Below, piece by piece: positions 20,110 to 32,895 of a DNA stretch of 64,000 nucleotides. Within the stretch, counting starts at the first letter, position 1. Every line of letters starts with the position of its first letter. The notes under the pieces were generated by a model. The model saw nothing but the letters and a program-made list of their open reading frames with translations. It was not told where the DNA came from and ran no database searches. The stretch covers positions 10,594,074-10,658,073 of the forward strand of contig NC_037595.1 of the NCBI RefSeq assembly GCF_003073045.1. Reading direction: 5' to 3'. Made by a program: the position numbers and the translations under genes. This stretch comes from Pomacea canaliculata. Lineage: Eukaryota > Mollusca > Gastropoda > Architaenioglossa > Ampullariidae.

Positions 20110-22962
20110 GCATTGTGCTTATCATCTATTTCTTGTTAGACGCGCTGTGTTCAATGCAGAAAGCTGGTCGTCATAGTACACAGGTTACCTGTATGTACTC
20201 ATTATAGCTACTCTTTGTACTGTACATTAACTACCTTAACCCACGTGTACCTGTTATAGCTACACATGACACTGTATGATCCGGCTTCCACGCACATTCT
20301 GAAGGCAGGTAAAAACGTGGTTCGCCAGTCATTCTCGGACACCTGATACCAAAGAATTACATTAATCATGTTTTATTATCTTCATATCTTCTACATCCTT
20401 ATCTTCACAATTAGTTCCTACACCACATGCAAAATATTTTTGTCAAAGCGGCTTAATATGCTGTATCATCATCGTTATATTTATCACTAGAGTTTCTGGA
20501 AACTATATACTCATTTTGCTTGACGGTAGTCATGTTCAATATCTGGCTTCAAACTTTAATCGTGTTTTTAGGTATACTCTGTCCACGGCGTTAAGTAAAA
20601 GAGGAGCAGAAAACATTTATAGCTATTTATGATAGGAGAACGGTCACATCGACCTACTTACAACGGCGTTAAAACTGAACCTTGACACTGGAATGTTCTC
20701 CGGCCCGCCGTGGACATCGAAGTGTTTGCACCCGCCACTGGCCCTGACGTAACGTGGGTCGTCCCCTTGAAGCCCCTGGATGTAACTAGCGCCCATGACT
20801 CCATTGAGATAAGGGTCCTCTCCATATGTTTCCTGCAGAATAGAGTTTATAATCTAAGGACAAGTACTGAGCACATACCTTTGTATGTACCATAATCTGC
20901 TGCAGTGTTTGAGTCGTACTTCTGAGATAAGGGAGAAAAACTAAAGAAAAATTATAAGATTTGTTTGAATATACGATTACGGTGGGGTGAAATGAAGCTA
21001 ACAATTCGGCACAGTGCATCTGCCGAATGAGTCAGTTGTTTTGTTGTTTTAGTGTGGTTTTGTTTTTTGTTTGTTTGTTTTTTGTTGTTGTTTTTTTTTA
21101 GGGGGGTGGGGGGTAACCGTCGCCGGCCAATGCTTCACTTCCCGAGGAGACACGGCCAGTGCAGACACTACGTGTGAGGGAGTGGAGGCTGCGTCTTCCT
21201 AGAAAGATGTATTCATATTCTTGTGAATCTGGGAGTTGAATTAAATTTAGAAAGGGCCTGCCGAAAGGCAGATTTAGTTGAAGAGAACGCTCAAATGTCC
21301 AGGCGATTACGTAAACGTGAGCGTCTGTGACAATGAACATTACGTCGTGTCACGTACCTGATTCCGCCCCCACCTGGGGTCCCTCATGATGTTGATGACT
21401 GGCGAGAAGCAGCTGGCGCCGGTGTGGAAGCCATAGTTGCCTTGCTTCACGAAGTCGTTGTGTTTACCCCGCACCTCCACACTTGTCGCCTCTGCCACTT
21501 CGTAAATTAGGTTGGGGCTGAAGTAGGGAAAACAACACCGATCCGTTTAATACAATGAAGAATAAAAACAATTCCAACATCTTTTATTCCAATAGCAGTA
21601 CAATGTGCTACGACATACTGACTCCAAGGGTTGGGAAAGGTAAAAGAAGTTGATCCTGAAATCAGTGGGGGTCTTACACCGCATTCCCATCTACCTTAAA
21701 GTCGAGGGACTACCGTATTTTTAGTTTTATGTAAAAGTTACTCATGCAGAGTATATAAAGTACACCGGGCTATGATGGAAATCAAAGAATGCTAATCTTA
21801 AAAATAAATCTAAAATATATATTTGTTGAAAAGATTGCAACTTAAATATTATGCTTGATATTTTGTACCTATTTTTGCCATTACGCATTATTACAATTCA
21901 GTGTACAGAGTATCTTCTTTGTTACACTTCATGTCTTACTGTAACTGTCATTATCGGTGTATTTTTTTTTTTTATTTTTACCTCTTGGCTCGGTGGCTAC
22001 ATTTTCATATAATGCTATTGCTAGTTATTTTGAGCCACTGTTTTATTGTCATTTCTTTTTTTATCGTTGGTCAGTGCAGAAAGTGCAACCTGCTTTGATT
22101 GTGATCCTGGGCGATAAAAATGCTCTATCATCATTATTTCACGATCATAGGGCAGAGTAGCTTAGCCTGCTTAAATAATAATAATTATTATTATTTGATG
22201 AAGAGAGGAAATTTAAAAAAAAATACAATTCATTAGCCATGATAACACATCTTTACAAATAATGCTTGGTTTATTAGCGTATCATTCTAGGACTCACGAA
22301 AGGTAAGATACTGAAACTAGCCTCCCCCTCCCTCTCTTTCATTCTGTGTATGAAAAAGTGCACCAATTTATTTACACGTGTGTGTACGTGTGTGTTAAGC
22401 GATGGATGGAGATGCAAACACAAATTCCCGGATGTTCACCTAAACGAAGCAGCGAGTCCCAGCGGCTGGGGGAAGGCGGTGGCGTATCCAGGAGTTTCCG
22501 CATCTCCTCTTAGACACTCTGTGTCCCACTCGTACGGACCGATACCCAAGCGAGGAATGGCGGGCGCCGGTCCACCTAAACAAGTAAAACAGCCTTATGT
22601 CATTCACAATTTTTTAAGTTCTTTGCTTCAGATTCAATAACTATTTCTTAAAAGTGTCTTTGCGTGAGTGTATGCGTGTTTTTTTTATGAGCGAGAAATG
22701 ATTAAACAAAAAGATGGTGATGTGACCTGAACGTACCTATGTTACCAGCCCCTCCTCTTCCCATCTGTTCTTGTATTTCCTCCAAAGTCAGACGACCGAC
22801 CAGGTCCGCCACGCGCTCTTGCCAGCTGAGCGACACGTTACGAAACGGGTAGTCGTGCAACTGACGTCTGGGGTCATTCCGGGTGGTGGCTGTGCTCGGG
22901 TACACGAACACATTCATGTACAATATCACACTAAACGCCGTAAGAATTTCTTTGCTTCTCAT
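15086..22962 (-). CDS. Glycoside hydrolase family 3, copy B, with a one-base frame disruption in exon 10
   Basis: Tandem paralog of copy A with the same 13-exon architecture on the minus strand: 22737-22962, 22440-22575, 21358-21517, 20662-20832, 20251-20342, 19586-19812, 18746-18990, 18120-18342, 17336-17425, 16992-17207, 16436-16636, 15903-16077, 15086-15201. The ATG at 22962 starts a signal peptide (ILTAFSVILYMNVFVYPST). GH3 motifs are retained: DTECLRG, ETYGEDPYLNG, GGCKHFDVHGGPE, GYVVSDQGA with the nucleophile Asp, VEAEGRDRPDLELPG, DPLYPFGYGLSY and a C-terminal HAGGQQPYQ tail. Exon 4 matches copy A at 51 of 57 residues. Exon 10 is 216 nt against 215 in copy A: an extra base in the C-run at 17038-17040 (plus strand) shifts the frame between NLGG and PGPAGRLPFTWPLLASQ. 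Otherwise it would encode about 758 aa. It may be a young pseudogene, a polymorphic allele or an assembly indel; every other exon looks constrained. Confidence 0.9.
17487..17560 (-). repeat. LINE/SINE 3'-tail remnant
   Basis: On the minus strand the block reads GTAAAGCGCCTTTACCC, then GGTAAAGCG and a (TTA)n tail, the common layout of 3' ends of CR1/L2-like LINEs and SINEs that share their tails. It lies in an intron of GH3 copy B. Only the tail is recognisable. Confidence 0.4.
20053..20106. repeat. (ATT)n microsatellite
   Basis: About 17 ATT triplets in an intron of GH3 copy B, preceded by a short GATGAT run. Confidence 0.95.
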
Positions 22963-25376
22963 TTTTTGTCAACTGTCGCACTAGCGCTGCAGTTGTCAGA
23001 CTTGTAGCATCAGCAGAGAAGCTACAGATTTATGAGCGAATTGTTATCGCTGGCCATGGTCTTAAGAACAGTGCAGTGATAAGACAAAGGGCTAAAATGC
23101 GGTTGGGTTGTGTTTTTTGGTTGTTTTTTTTTTTCATGGAGGTTAGTAGTGTGCTGGGTCGAGGGCAACGACACAGAATTAAGTTCTTCATAAATGTGCT
23201 TCGATTGTGAAGGCCTTGGCCATAAAGGAGATGCAAACATTTTGTGATCTACTTACAGAATGCATTCTATAGCTAAAGAGATAAAACTTGGTAAAAATAC
23301 AATATATGTCATTTATATTATACTCAAAAGTTGATATCCAATTCATATACCTATACAATTCCATTCTGGAACGATAATTCAATTGTATATTTATACATTT
23401 AAATCTGTAACTGCAGAGCAAGCTGAAATTAAATCAACAGTACATCCATTATAAAAATGCACGGTGAAGATTCTTCAAATCGCCAAAGCGGCCAAATACT
23501 GCCTGCCGAACGGATACGAAGCTTGTTTCTTCAAAAATGTCTTCTGTGAGAAAAAAAAGTTCGCAGAACCATATAATTCATGATCAATTTATAAACAGTT
23601 ATCTGAAGTGAATGGTTCAATATGTTCAGTCAATTAAGCTGGCAGGCGGCCATGGAAGCCATGTTGAAAAACTGAAAACCGACTAGAATTTTTAGAACTG
23701 TTAAACAGCAAACAGGCGACAAACAAGAGCCAAAGTCACCTGACGTACATTTTTGTTACCGGTCCGCAGCATACTTTAGAATTGTGAGACTGACTCGCAA
23801 GAAGAAAACTTTGCCCACCTCTGATCTAGAGAATATAAAAGACATCTTCACCCAGATGCGGATCGTACGAGTAATATCTTGCACTGAGCTCTGTCCAAAT
23901 ATTGGAAGAAAATTAAGCCCACCTGGATCTAGATTTCTAAATGGTAGTTTGGCTGGCTGAGCAAACAAACAGGGAAGGACAATGATGAAGGCATGACACA
24001 CACACCTACACAAAGAGAGACAGAGAGTACACATGCATAGCGTTATGTCTGAAACGAACTTTATGTAGCAGACGACAAACTAGGCCTAAAATAGAAACCA
24101 CGCGAGACATATTACGACATGCTGTCCTACATGAAATGTCCTCGATTTCATCTGAAAAGGAAAATTAATGCAATAATTTTACTTAAGTTTACTTTATGTA
24201 TCATATATTTGCTCTATTTATCGTGTTTCAATACATTTTACCCCATGTTGTTGATTCTCAACATCCAAAAGTGAAACTTGCCACTTGGAAAGTGTTCGTG
24301 GCAGTTTCGGATTTGTTTTCGCGAGAACGATCGAAGTTGCAATGTGTCATAAATCGTCCTTCGTGTTCTCGATGCCGAATGAGACATTTTTCCACACTAG
24401 AGTAGCAATATATCGTAAAACTTTTATTTTGCTATATTAACTTCAACTTCAAGCAGGAGTAACAAAAACCACTTCGAACTCTAACCAGAGCACTATGATA
24501 GTTGAGATACTACTTCGTTGATACTTAGGCCGAACTCCACCTAACAACTAGTCTTGCAGTCTACTGAAAGCAAAATTGTCATTGATAGGGTTCTCGTTTT
24601 ATGTATTGAATCTACAACTTTGTGAGCTCGACTACTGAAAGTGATATATAACAAGTCGGGAACGAGTTTGCAAACGCGTCTGACCAACTAATTTTTGAAG
24701 AATTCTAAGTAAGCGGCGTGTTATTATTTCGGTTGTTACATTGTTAACGTCATCCGGCTGATGATTAACAGATGAAATAGGTATGAAAACACTTTTCGAA
24801 TTGAAAAAAATCCATTTGATTTTACTCGTTTTTTTCTATTCTGTGGAAAGGGTACTAATACTTCCTTATGTCTATTTAAAGAAGGGACTATATATCAATA
24901 GTAGTAAACTTAAGTAACCATCAAGATTTTGTTTTCTTAATGTCCATGTATCTAAGAATATAGACTTTCTTTTTTTTCCATTGACAGTATGTGTGCTGTT
25001 TTATAGCAGAAACCTTCTTACACTCCTTTGATGCTGTTCTTTTACATTTTTGTAAGCACAATGCCAAACATGCTCTTTTTTTTTAAACAAGCTTAATTCT
25101 TCAGTCATCATCATATACATTTGATACCATTTGCCATAAGGAAATCATTTTGTACTCCGTTAATTTGCATGTAATGCAATGTTTTGATTCCCATTAAATG
25201 CTTATTAGGCAGTGTGTGAAGATACAAATTTAGTCAGTTTACGAATTTTACTTTTGTTCACTGTCCTTTCATTCTTTGCTGACTGGTTTGTTTGACTATT
25301 GATGATACTTAAATAATGATTCTTATTTTTGTATTTCATGAGTAAATGCTACAATCTGTGTTTTACTATCATAGCC
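22963..25376. other. Divergent intergenic region between GH3 copy B and the YccV-domain gene
   Basis: This 2.4-kb AT-rich stretch should contain the promoters of both flanking genes, which point away from each other. Short open frames near 23756 and 24196 have no splice context or recognisable motif. I see no TATA box at a convincing distance, repeat family or RNA gene. Confidence 0.55.
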
Positions 25377-28300
25377 ATGCCTATAAATCGCCAGGCAGCA
25401 CTGCAGCTTTCTTTGCTACTTCTAGCTGTCCCTGCTCAGTACATTATCATGCGTTTTATTACTACACCAGACACTAACAGGGCACTTGCTTTCAGGCGGT
25501 GAGTATTGCAGTGTAATCTCATCAGTGTAAATTCTGTAACTGGTTGTGCTGTGAAAACTTTTGATTGAATATCTATATTTCTACATATTTACTTTTTATA
25601 TCATTTTCAGAAGAACTTATTAGCTTAATTGGCGTTTTCAAATTTCTTTTAAAATGTTTTTCACTCATTTTTGAGATACCTTTAACTAACATTATTGCTG
25701 TATCAGTTGTCTCTCTCTTATTTTGAAGTCTCACCACTTCCTCCGTCCCACCACCTTTTTCTCATAATACATATATGAAAATGATTAAATTGATTGCACT
25801 ACCTATGTTACATATATAATTTAAAATAGATGTTTTGCAAACTGATTTTCTGATGTGTGAAAGTATAGACCTTGTTATTTGACAGCGAAGATAATGATAG
25901 ACAAGGAAGGACTAGTGGTTGTTACTATACTAGAATGCAGTAGAATGTGGTGCAAAGCAATTAAGAGTTTATACATTAAATGGTAAAGAAGAAAAGTTGA
26001 AGAAAAAAATATCTGATATTTACAAAATTCCGTAGTCCACATAAATAGAATAGTTTATGAAAAAGTGATTTATATGGTGTGACCATACATTTTTCTTTCA
26101 TTTCTATAGTACTTTAGCCTATAGCCTTCTATAGCCTTTTTACTATATCACCACAGGTTGCTTAGTACAGCAGCAGGATTCAGAAACAAATACTTGTCCT
26201 TCTCAGCTTGGAGCCAATGGTGCAAAGACATCTTGGAAATGATTGGAACTAGTTTACCAAAGGATTATCATGGGCGTGATGATCCTAATGGGGAGTCTCC
26301 GGCTGTTGAGGTTTTACAGTTCAAGGATAAGAATGGTTATTTTGCTAGTAAGTGCAAGGCAGAAATAATTTTGGTCATAGATATTTTATTAATTATCCTG
26401 ATTATGATAGCTATGATCTGTCATAACTGCTTTTGTGTATGTTTTATTAATGTTTCTTTATTCTAATGCATTCAGACACATTTGTGCTCTCTTATTAATT
26501 ATTTATATTTTGCACACATATTGTGGGCTTGTTAGCCTATGTGTATGAAAAGATCTTGTTGTGCAAGATGTTTCTTGAATCCATTTCATGATTGTTATTT
26601 TGGTTTCATAGCTTCACCTGAACCTCGTTTGTCAAGGCCTGCTAATGTACAGTTCCATATAGGCCAAGTGGTGCATCACAAAAAATGGGGCTATAGGGGG
26701 GTTATCATTGGATGGGACCCAGAAGCAAAGGTTGGTGTGCTCAGTATTGCTGCTTAGGTCTTAAGTATTCTGTTTTAAGTCAAGAGAATAAAAATATAAT
26801 GATAGCAGTAACACAACAGGGTCACAAAAGTTGACAGTTTTGCTACAATAAATGTTGAATATGACACTACCTTTTTAGTGTATGAAGTTTTACCCATAGT
26901 ATTAGTCTGGTATGGATTTTAAAATGTGGAAATTGTACTTTTGACTACATATTGCTGCTACAATTTCACATCATGTCAATTATTCAAACAAATTCAAAAT
27001 TGTCTGAGGAATTAATTTTTTTAGTACATATATCTAAATATCATTTTACGCATCTTAATTTTTTTTTATTAACAGGCTCCTGAAAACTGGCTTAGACAGA
27101 ACCACCCAACAGATAAACCAGTAAGCTGTTATTATACGATATAGTATTTTGCTTCTTTATTTGTTAACCAAATGCAGGTCAAAAGAATTTGCGAAGAGCT
27201 TTTCCCTGTGTGGATGAGAGCTCTGTGATCTGCACATGAAAGACAACAAACAAAGCAGCAGTCCTACTAGAAATGTAAACATTAGCAAACAGACAACACT
27301 ATGACAAAAACATGAATGGAACTAAGGGAGAACAGTACTTATTATTATGAAAGCTATTTCTTAAAAAGATGGGTTGTGAGACCAATATGAAGGCTTTGAA
27401 TGTTGACACAATTTGAAGAGAATTCAAATGGTGAGAAGAAAAAAAAAAGAGTGTCTAATATCTCCCATCTGATGCATGACACAGAGAGAACAACACAAGC
27501 AGACCGAAAAAACCAACAGGTGGTCCGACAGGTATGCTGGGGCAAGGCCATGATGACAGTGGCAGCAAAGTGTGGTGATTTTGAAATCATGTGAGCTCAA
27601 ACTGGCAGCCAGTGAAGCTTGAGGAGGATGGGTGCAGCATGGCCTGTGTTTTGCCTGTGGAAGACATTCTGAGTGACATTATTCTGAACCTTTTGAAGTT
27701 TTCCAGTTGGTGGTTAAGAAGATTGATGATTCCAAAGCTATCACAACGCAATAACAGACGTGAGAATTTTGGTTGTAGAAACTGATAGGAATGATCACAT
27801 GTTACTGATCCTGCAATGCTTAGGAAAGGTGAACTTAAGTTCATTGATGTGAGATTCAGCTTGAAAAGCATATAATTATATATAGACTGTGTGCGAGGTT
27901 AGTGATTTGTTTCCCTAATGTATGTGTTCTTGCCTATTAACATTTTCTGCTACTTGTCAACCAAGACAACAAATAGGGCTATTCCGGTTTCTCCGCATTA
28001 GTCTATACCAAAGGCATGCTGCCCTCTGACTTGGTTATCTCCCTTGTTACATGCTGCATAGCCTTTGCACCTCTGCTGTACACCATTGCTGCAGCTCCCC
28101 CACCACCACCAGCACCATTTTATTTTTTTAGCAAATGAAGAATTTGAAGATTTTTGCTAGAGCTTATGAGTCAGGAGTGTATCCTTCTAGAGTTTGGAGA
28201 TTGTGTGTACTTAAGAAAATTGGGCTGTTTACTGGTGTCTTCAGTGAATACGTTTGCATACAGTCTAACTTTATCCTTCAATATATTGTGCTTGGGGGAA

Positions 28301-30017
28301 ATTTTAGATCATTTTGTTTATTTTTAAGCTGTTTTGTTTTGAGGCCACAAGATATCGTGAATTTATCTTCTTGCCACAGTCTTTGTATTTATTGTATTGG
28401 ATAATTACTTTTTGATGCATCATTCATGAATGCTAAAGCATTACCTCAGCAACGATGGCCACTCATATTTCTGAGATAATCCTTTTGAAAATTCATTGAA
28501 ATAGAATAGGGAAATAGTCACTTCCCTCAGAAAGATATTGTGTATGATACACTTTGAGATGACTTCCAAAAACCAACTCGAGGTGACTGCACTCCATGGA
28601 TCTACATCGACTTTTGGTTCTCAAACGGATTTGTGCTTGTTTATTGTGCCATTTACCTCATCATGGAAAGTTCTTATATGTTCATGCCAAGTTATAAGAA
28701 CATACCTATAAAAATCTTAGTCCACTAATGATCTCTGCAGCCTATTCTTTATTTGGGCATCTTGTATGCAGTTTTGTGCTTTATACGATTAATTGTATCT
28801 AGTTCACTGCACGTTTAACTCTTTGGTTTCTACAAACCATATGCTTACTTGCATTTTCTGCTGATTAGATTTTGGATCTGTGCATGTTGATGATGTTGCC
28901 TGACTTGCTGATAAATATGCTTTGTGGCATCCTACATCTTGCTCCAAGTATATTTCAAGATTTCTGTAATAATTACTAACATCTGCTTGCTTGCTTTGGC
29001 AGGAAGGTGTTTCCACCTAGAGGTGATTTTGCACTATAAAGTGAAAGTGAGTAGGGAGGAAACCAGAGTTCCTAGAGAAAACTCACAATTGCCAGTCCTG
29101 CAAACAGGTGTAACATTCAGAGTCCTGAGACAAGATCTGAACCCAGGGCCTCTGTAGAGTGGTGACAAGCGAGTGTTTCAACCACTTCACTACTGGCCAC
29201 CATTACTAATGCTATCTCAGTGCCAGAACTGAGCTCTTATTTTAAATGTGTTGAACTTAGAAGTTTGTTTTAAAAAACATAAGGAAAGGTAATGTTGATT
29301 TGTACAATGAGAACTTGCCAAGATAAAATGTTACTGGTACTGTTGGTGTACATTACACCTAGTAAAAGTCAGTGTTGTTGGACTGTATTGTTTTAGCACT
29401 GGATGAAAATGCCCAACTACTCCATACTTGTGGACACAAGGGACAGATTGGTGCCTCAGGTGACCTATGTACCTCAGGAAAACTTAGAGGTTGTTGTCAA
29501 TACACAGGTATGAACATGTTTAAATCCACTTTCTTTGACAGCATGTAGGAGTCAGAGTGGGTGTGTGTGTGTGCATGTGTGCTCACATGGACATGCATGA
29601 ACATGTTTAAAAAAAAATTACTGAAGTGTTTGCAGAGATGCAAAGGATCTAATCATATGTACTCTGGTACAAGGAGATGGTTTGTGTCATTTAAATGATT
29701 AAAAGAATTCCCAAATGGCAGATCTGTTGAGTAAAACATACTTTTCGTTTTGATGGACCATTTTTTTTCTTTATCTTAATGGCTTATTTTGCAAATTACT
29801 TTTGTTCTTTGTACAAACCTTTGGATCGCTGAGTAAAAAAATGTCTGTCTGATGCACTGACATTTAGGCATTCATTAATGAAAAAGTAATAATTAGATGT
29901 TTTATTTTTTTTCTTCAGATCATGCATCCAGCTATTGATAACTACTTTGAGTCTTTTGATGGGGCGCAGTATATTCCTCGTCCATGGCTACAAGCCCTTT
30001 ACCCTCAAGACCAGTGA
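25377..30017 (+). CDS. YccV/HspQ-like (hemimethylated DNA-binding domain) protein, 228 aa
   Basis: Six exons: 25377-25498, 26157-26347, 26612-26730, 27076-27120, 29397-29507, 29919-30017; 687 nt with consistent phases and GT-AG borders. The ATG at 25377 starts a hydrophobic segment (QLSLLLLAVPAQYIIM), probably a signal peptide or membrane anchor. The C-terminal half (from about residue 115) is a YccV-like domain: FHIGQVVHHKKWGYRGVIIG, GWDPEAK, PNYSILVDTRD, VTYVPQENLE, and an ending with YFESFDGAQYIPRPWLQALY. In bacteria this fold is HspQ/YccV; in animals it forms the C-terminus of FBXO21 and also occurs in small stand-alone proteins with an N-terminal hydrophobic segment, which this resembles. 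No F-box is visible. Molecular function is unknown; the domain name reflects bacterial history and is not evidence of DNA binding here. AATAAA at 30590 is a candidate polyadenylation signal. Confidence 0.9.
27585..27760 (+). repeat. Possible CR1/L2-type LINE remnant in an intron
   Basis: The phrases ACTGGCAGCCAGTGAAGCTT, GAGGATGGGTGCAGCATGG and CATTATTCTGAACCTTTTGA resemble non-coding 3' regions of CR1/L2-like LINEs. The match is by memory of the pattern and the copy is degenerate. Confidence 0.35.
28990..29203 (-). mobile_element. tRNA-derived SINE
   Basis: Read on the minus strand from 29203, the block begins GGTGGCCAGTAGTGAAGTGG (A-box-like) and continues CTCGCTTGTCACCACT and CCTGGGTTCAGATCTTG (B-box-like), the order and spacing of a tRNA-derived Pol III promoter. 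A non-tRNA body follows. It lies in the long fourth intron of the YccV-domain gene. Exact ends and target duplications were not resolved. Confidence 0.6.
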
Positions 30018-31924
30018 GAATGATATGGCTTTGTGTTTCTACTGTTTTGTGTGTATGTGTGTGTACATGCGCATGCATAGACCTGTGTGTACTTCATGAA
30101 TGTGTGCATGATGTCACAGCTGGATTTTATGGTTTGTAGATGATGTTATACAGGCATTGTCATTGCTTTGTGCATTGAAGCTGGACCAATTATGCAATGA
30201 GTATACGGTCAGTTTGTCATTATTTTTGTGATGGCTATGATGTGACAACTGTGGTACGTAGCCACATAATTGTGTTGTGATAAGTTTTGAAAGATGGGTA
30301 GTCGTGAGACTACATGCAATTTTGGTTTTGTTTTGTTGTTTTATTTTAAGAAAGAATGTGTTATAACGAAGAATATTAAGGATTTTATTTCAAAAGATCT
30401 GTACCTTTGACTGCTGTTTAATTAAGAGAATTACTTAAGTATCACTTTAACATTTTATGTTCATAATTTGCAATTAGCTTTGATATTAGGTTTTAGCAAT
30501 AGGTGATTGGTTTATCTTTCTTTTCCCTTCTCCAGTACTCAGAAACAAACCAAAAATTAAGAAAAAGCTTAAATATTACTTAAAGACATAATAAACCTTT
30601 CATCGATTTTTTTCTGATGGAGGTGTACTGTCTTTTGTCGTATATTACAAAATAAGAGTTGTAATTGTCCAAATGGTCCATAACATGCTTATTTCTTTAT
30701 GTTAGACATGCTTGCAAGTTAGCCTTTTACTTGTATTTCAAAACCATGACTTGGCTTTAGTTCGTCCAGTGTTTACTGATATAGCTGAAGGTTGTACATG
30801 ACACTACTGCAGAATTTATTCATCCTTTATTTTGAGTACTTGTCATTGTGGAGACAAAGCTTTTCCAAAAGACACTGGGGTAGGAACGGATTTCAGTGTA
30901 TTAGAACTTCTATTGTCATACAATCATGCTATCTGTTTGAACGTATTTCAGTCGCGTATAACAATGGCTCTAGATGTTCACATGCTGAAGTAAATTCTCT
31001 TAGTTTGGTATGTTTGTAAGGTAATGTTTGGCTGTCTAAGGATAGATAATAGCTTTTATCTAACTCCAGGTTTTTGTTTTTGTCCTCATGACTTTCATTT
31101 ACCAGATTTTCTTTTTAATTTTATTAAGCCTGCTGCTGGTGTCATATAAAAATTTGAGATTTATGTGGTATGCACAATTTTACGTTGTAAAAGAGAGGAA
31201 GAGATTGTGTGTACTAAAGAGACACCATACTTGTAAATAGTTTGACATTATCGGTGCAGTCATTCACATGTATACACCAAGAAAGGTGAAGGTGCTCCAT
31301 GTCATCTAGCATAATCATCATCATTTTCTGGTTTATTTTTATATTGTGTAAAACACATTTTTTAAGGAATTTAGAACAAGTTGTTCGTATTTTAAATTCT
31401 GTTTAAACTGCTGTGGATAACACATCAGTCAATTTCAAGATTTTTCCTGTTGTTGTGCATAGTTATTGCCAAAGATTTAATTTTTGTTTGCGTTTCTATT
31501 TATTATGGGGGATATTGGGTGGTGAAAGGTAAAGAAAAGAACTGAAACTTTCATTTTGAAGGACCTTCTTTTATGGTATTGGTATTAAAGTTCATTTTTT
31601 ATCTTGTCATGTTCAAATAATTTTTAAAAACTGTTTAAACCATTAAAAATAAAAGTGGATTTGCCTTTCTTAAGACGACACAAAATCTTGAGAGTGTCAC
31701 TGGTTTAATCTGCCAGACCTGCTCTAGATAGAAGGGATGTGACTGTTGTGTTGAGGCATTAGGAGATTTAATTAATGTTTTGATTGTTATTTGAATTATA
31801 GTTGGGCTTAAGTGGCATCTTTACACACTCACACATATATAATGCAACAAGAGGTTTGATGCTGTAGAGGCAGAGGGTGGGAGGGTGAATCTATGGCAAC
31901 GGTCGCTCTGTGGATGCCTAGAAC

Positions 31925-32011
31925 AAATCGAGAGCAAGGGTATTATGGATCCTGTCTGAAATTGCAGACGTGGTCGCGATGAAAGGCTGGCTATCCTTGC
32001 TCTCTTGATTT
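31925..32011 (+). other. Strong imperfect hairpin, candidate structured RNA element
   Basis: GAGAGCAAGG (31930-31939) is perfectly complementary to CCTTGCTCTC (31995-32004). The pairing extends through AAATC/GATTT outside a 2-nt bulge. Within the loop, GTCTG and CAGAC can form a second small stem. The segment lies just before an AATAAA-containing stretch and looks less AT-rich than its surroundings. Function unknown; it could be a 3' UTR structure, a small RNA precursor or a remnant of an inverted-repeat element. Confidence 0.5.
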
Positions 32012-32699
32012 ATCGGCTTCAGATAATAAAAGACTTCTGTTTATTCACTGAAGTGATATGTTTGGTTGGGTTTTTGTTTTGTGTTTTGCAAGAGAAAAAC
32101 TGATATAATTGACTCTTGATTTGCTATAGTTTGAGGCCTTTAGGTTATAGTTCAAAACTGCCAGCCAGCAAAATTGTTGCTGGTACCCTATAGCCACTCA
32201 TTAAATGTCACGATGCTTGCGTGTGTACGATAGGGCGTCACTCAAATGCCACCATTATAAACTGACCGACAAGTTTCATTAGCATTCGTGCAACAATGAT
32301 AAAAGTGACCGTAACTTCCCCCGACTATTTGACAATATCAACGTGCCATGAAACATGTTTTTCGCGTACATCGAACAGTATAACGATCGTTAGCCTTTCC
32401 GAGCACGTGCACCTATGTAGTGGCTTTGGTACAGATGCACCATGAACTTGACCCTCCATCATTTCCGTGTGCACTGAGTAAATAATTCCCGTGCATGAGA
32501 ACCAAACACTGGAGGACTGAACATGATCGTGCTATTTTTACTGGCATACGTGGACGCAGGCAGATACTATTCTGTGATCTGCTGGCATGTGTAATTGAAA
32601 CTTGCACGCTTGATAATCTGTCGGCCATGATGAACCTAGGTCACGTGGACTAGTGACTCAGCATTTGTTCATTGCTTCGTATGAATGTTCAGGCATGGA

Positions 32700-32895
32700 T
32701 GTGTATAGGTGGACTGCTGTCTGTCTGCCGAGACCAACGCTTAGCCTCTTGCGAAGTTTCCGCTGTTAGTCTCGGCGAGCCGTAACAATGAATGTGACTA
32801 AACCGGAAGCTGTATACACTCCTGCCTCGTTTTAGTAGTTCACTGGGGGGGGGGGGGGAAATCGTCTGCCAGCAGTCCAGTAATACAAGTTTATG
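32700..32895 (+). repeat. Dyad-rich dispersed repeat, copy 2
   Basis: Best-preserved copy of the family at 9308-9485 and 41030-41214. TGGACTGCTG at 32709-32718 is the exact complement of CAGCAGTCCA at 32870-32879, and an inner pair GCCGAGAC/GTCTCGGC is kept. It contains a run of 14 G at 32845-32858, absent from the other copies. It sits about 1.9 kb upstream of the first reductase ATG. Confidence 0.78.

Noticed and set aside
24196-24405. 69-codon frame with a hydrophobic start (MYHIFALFIVFQYILPHVV)
   Set aside because: An AT-rich intergenic frame without neighbouring exons, polyadenylation signal or recognisable domain.
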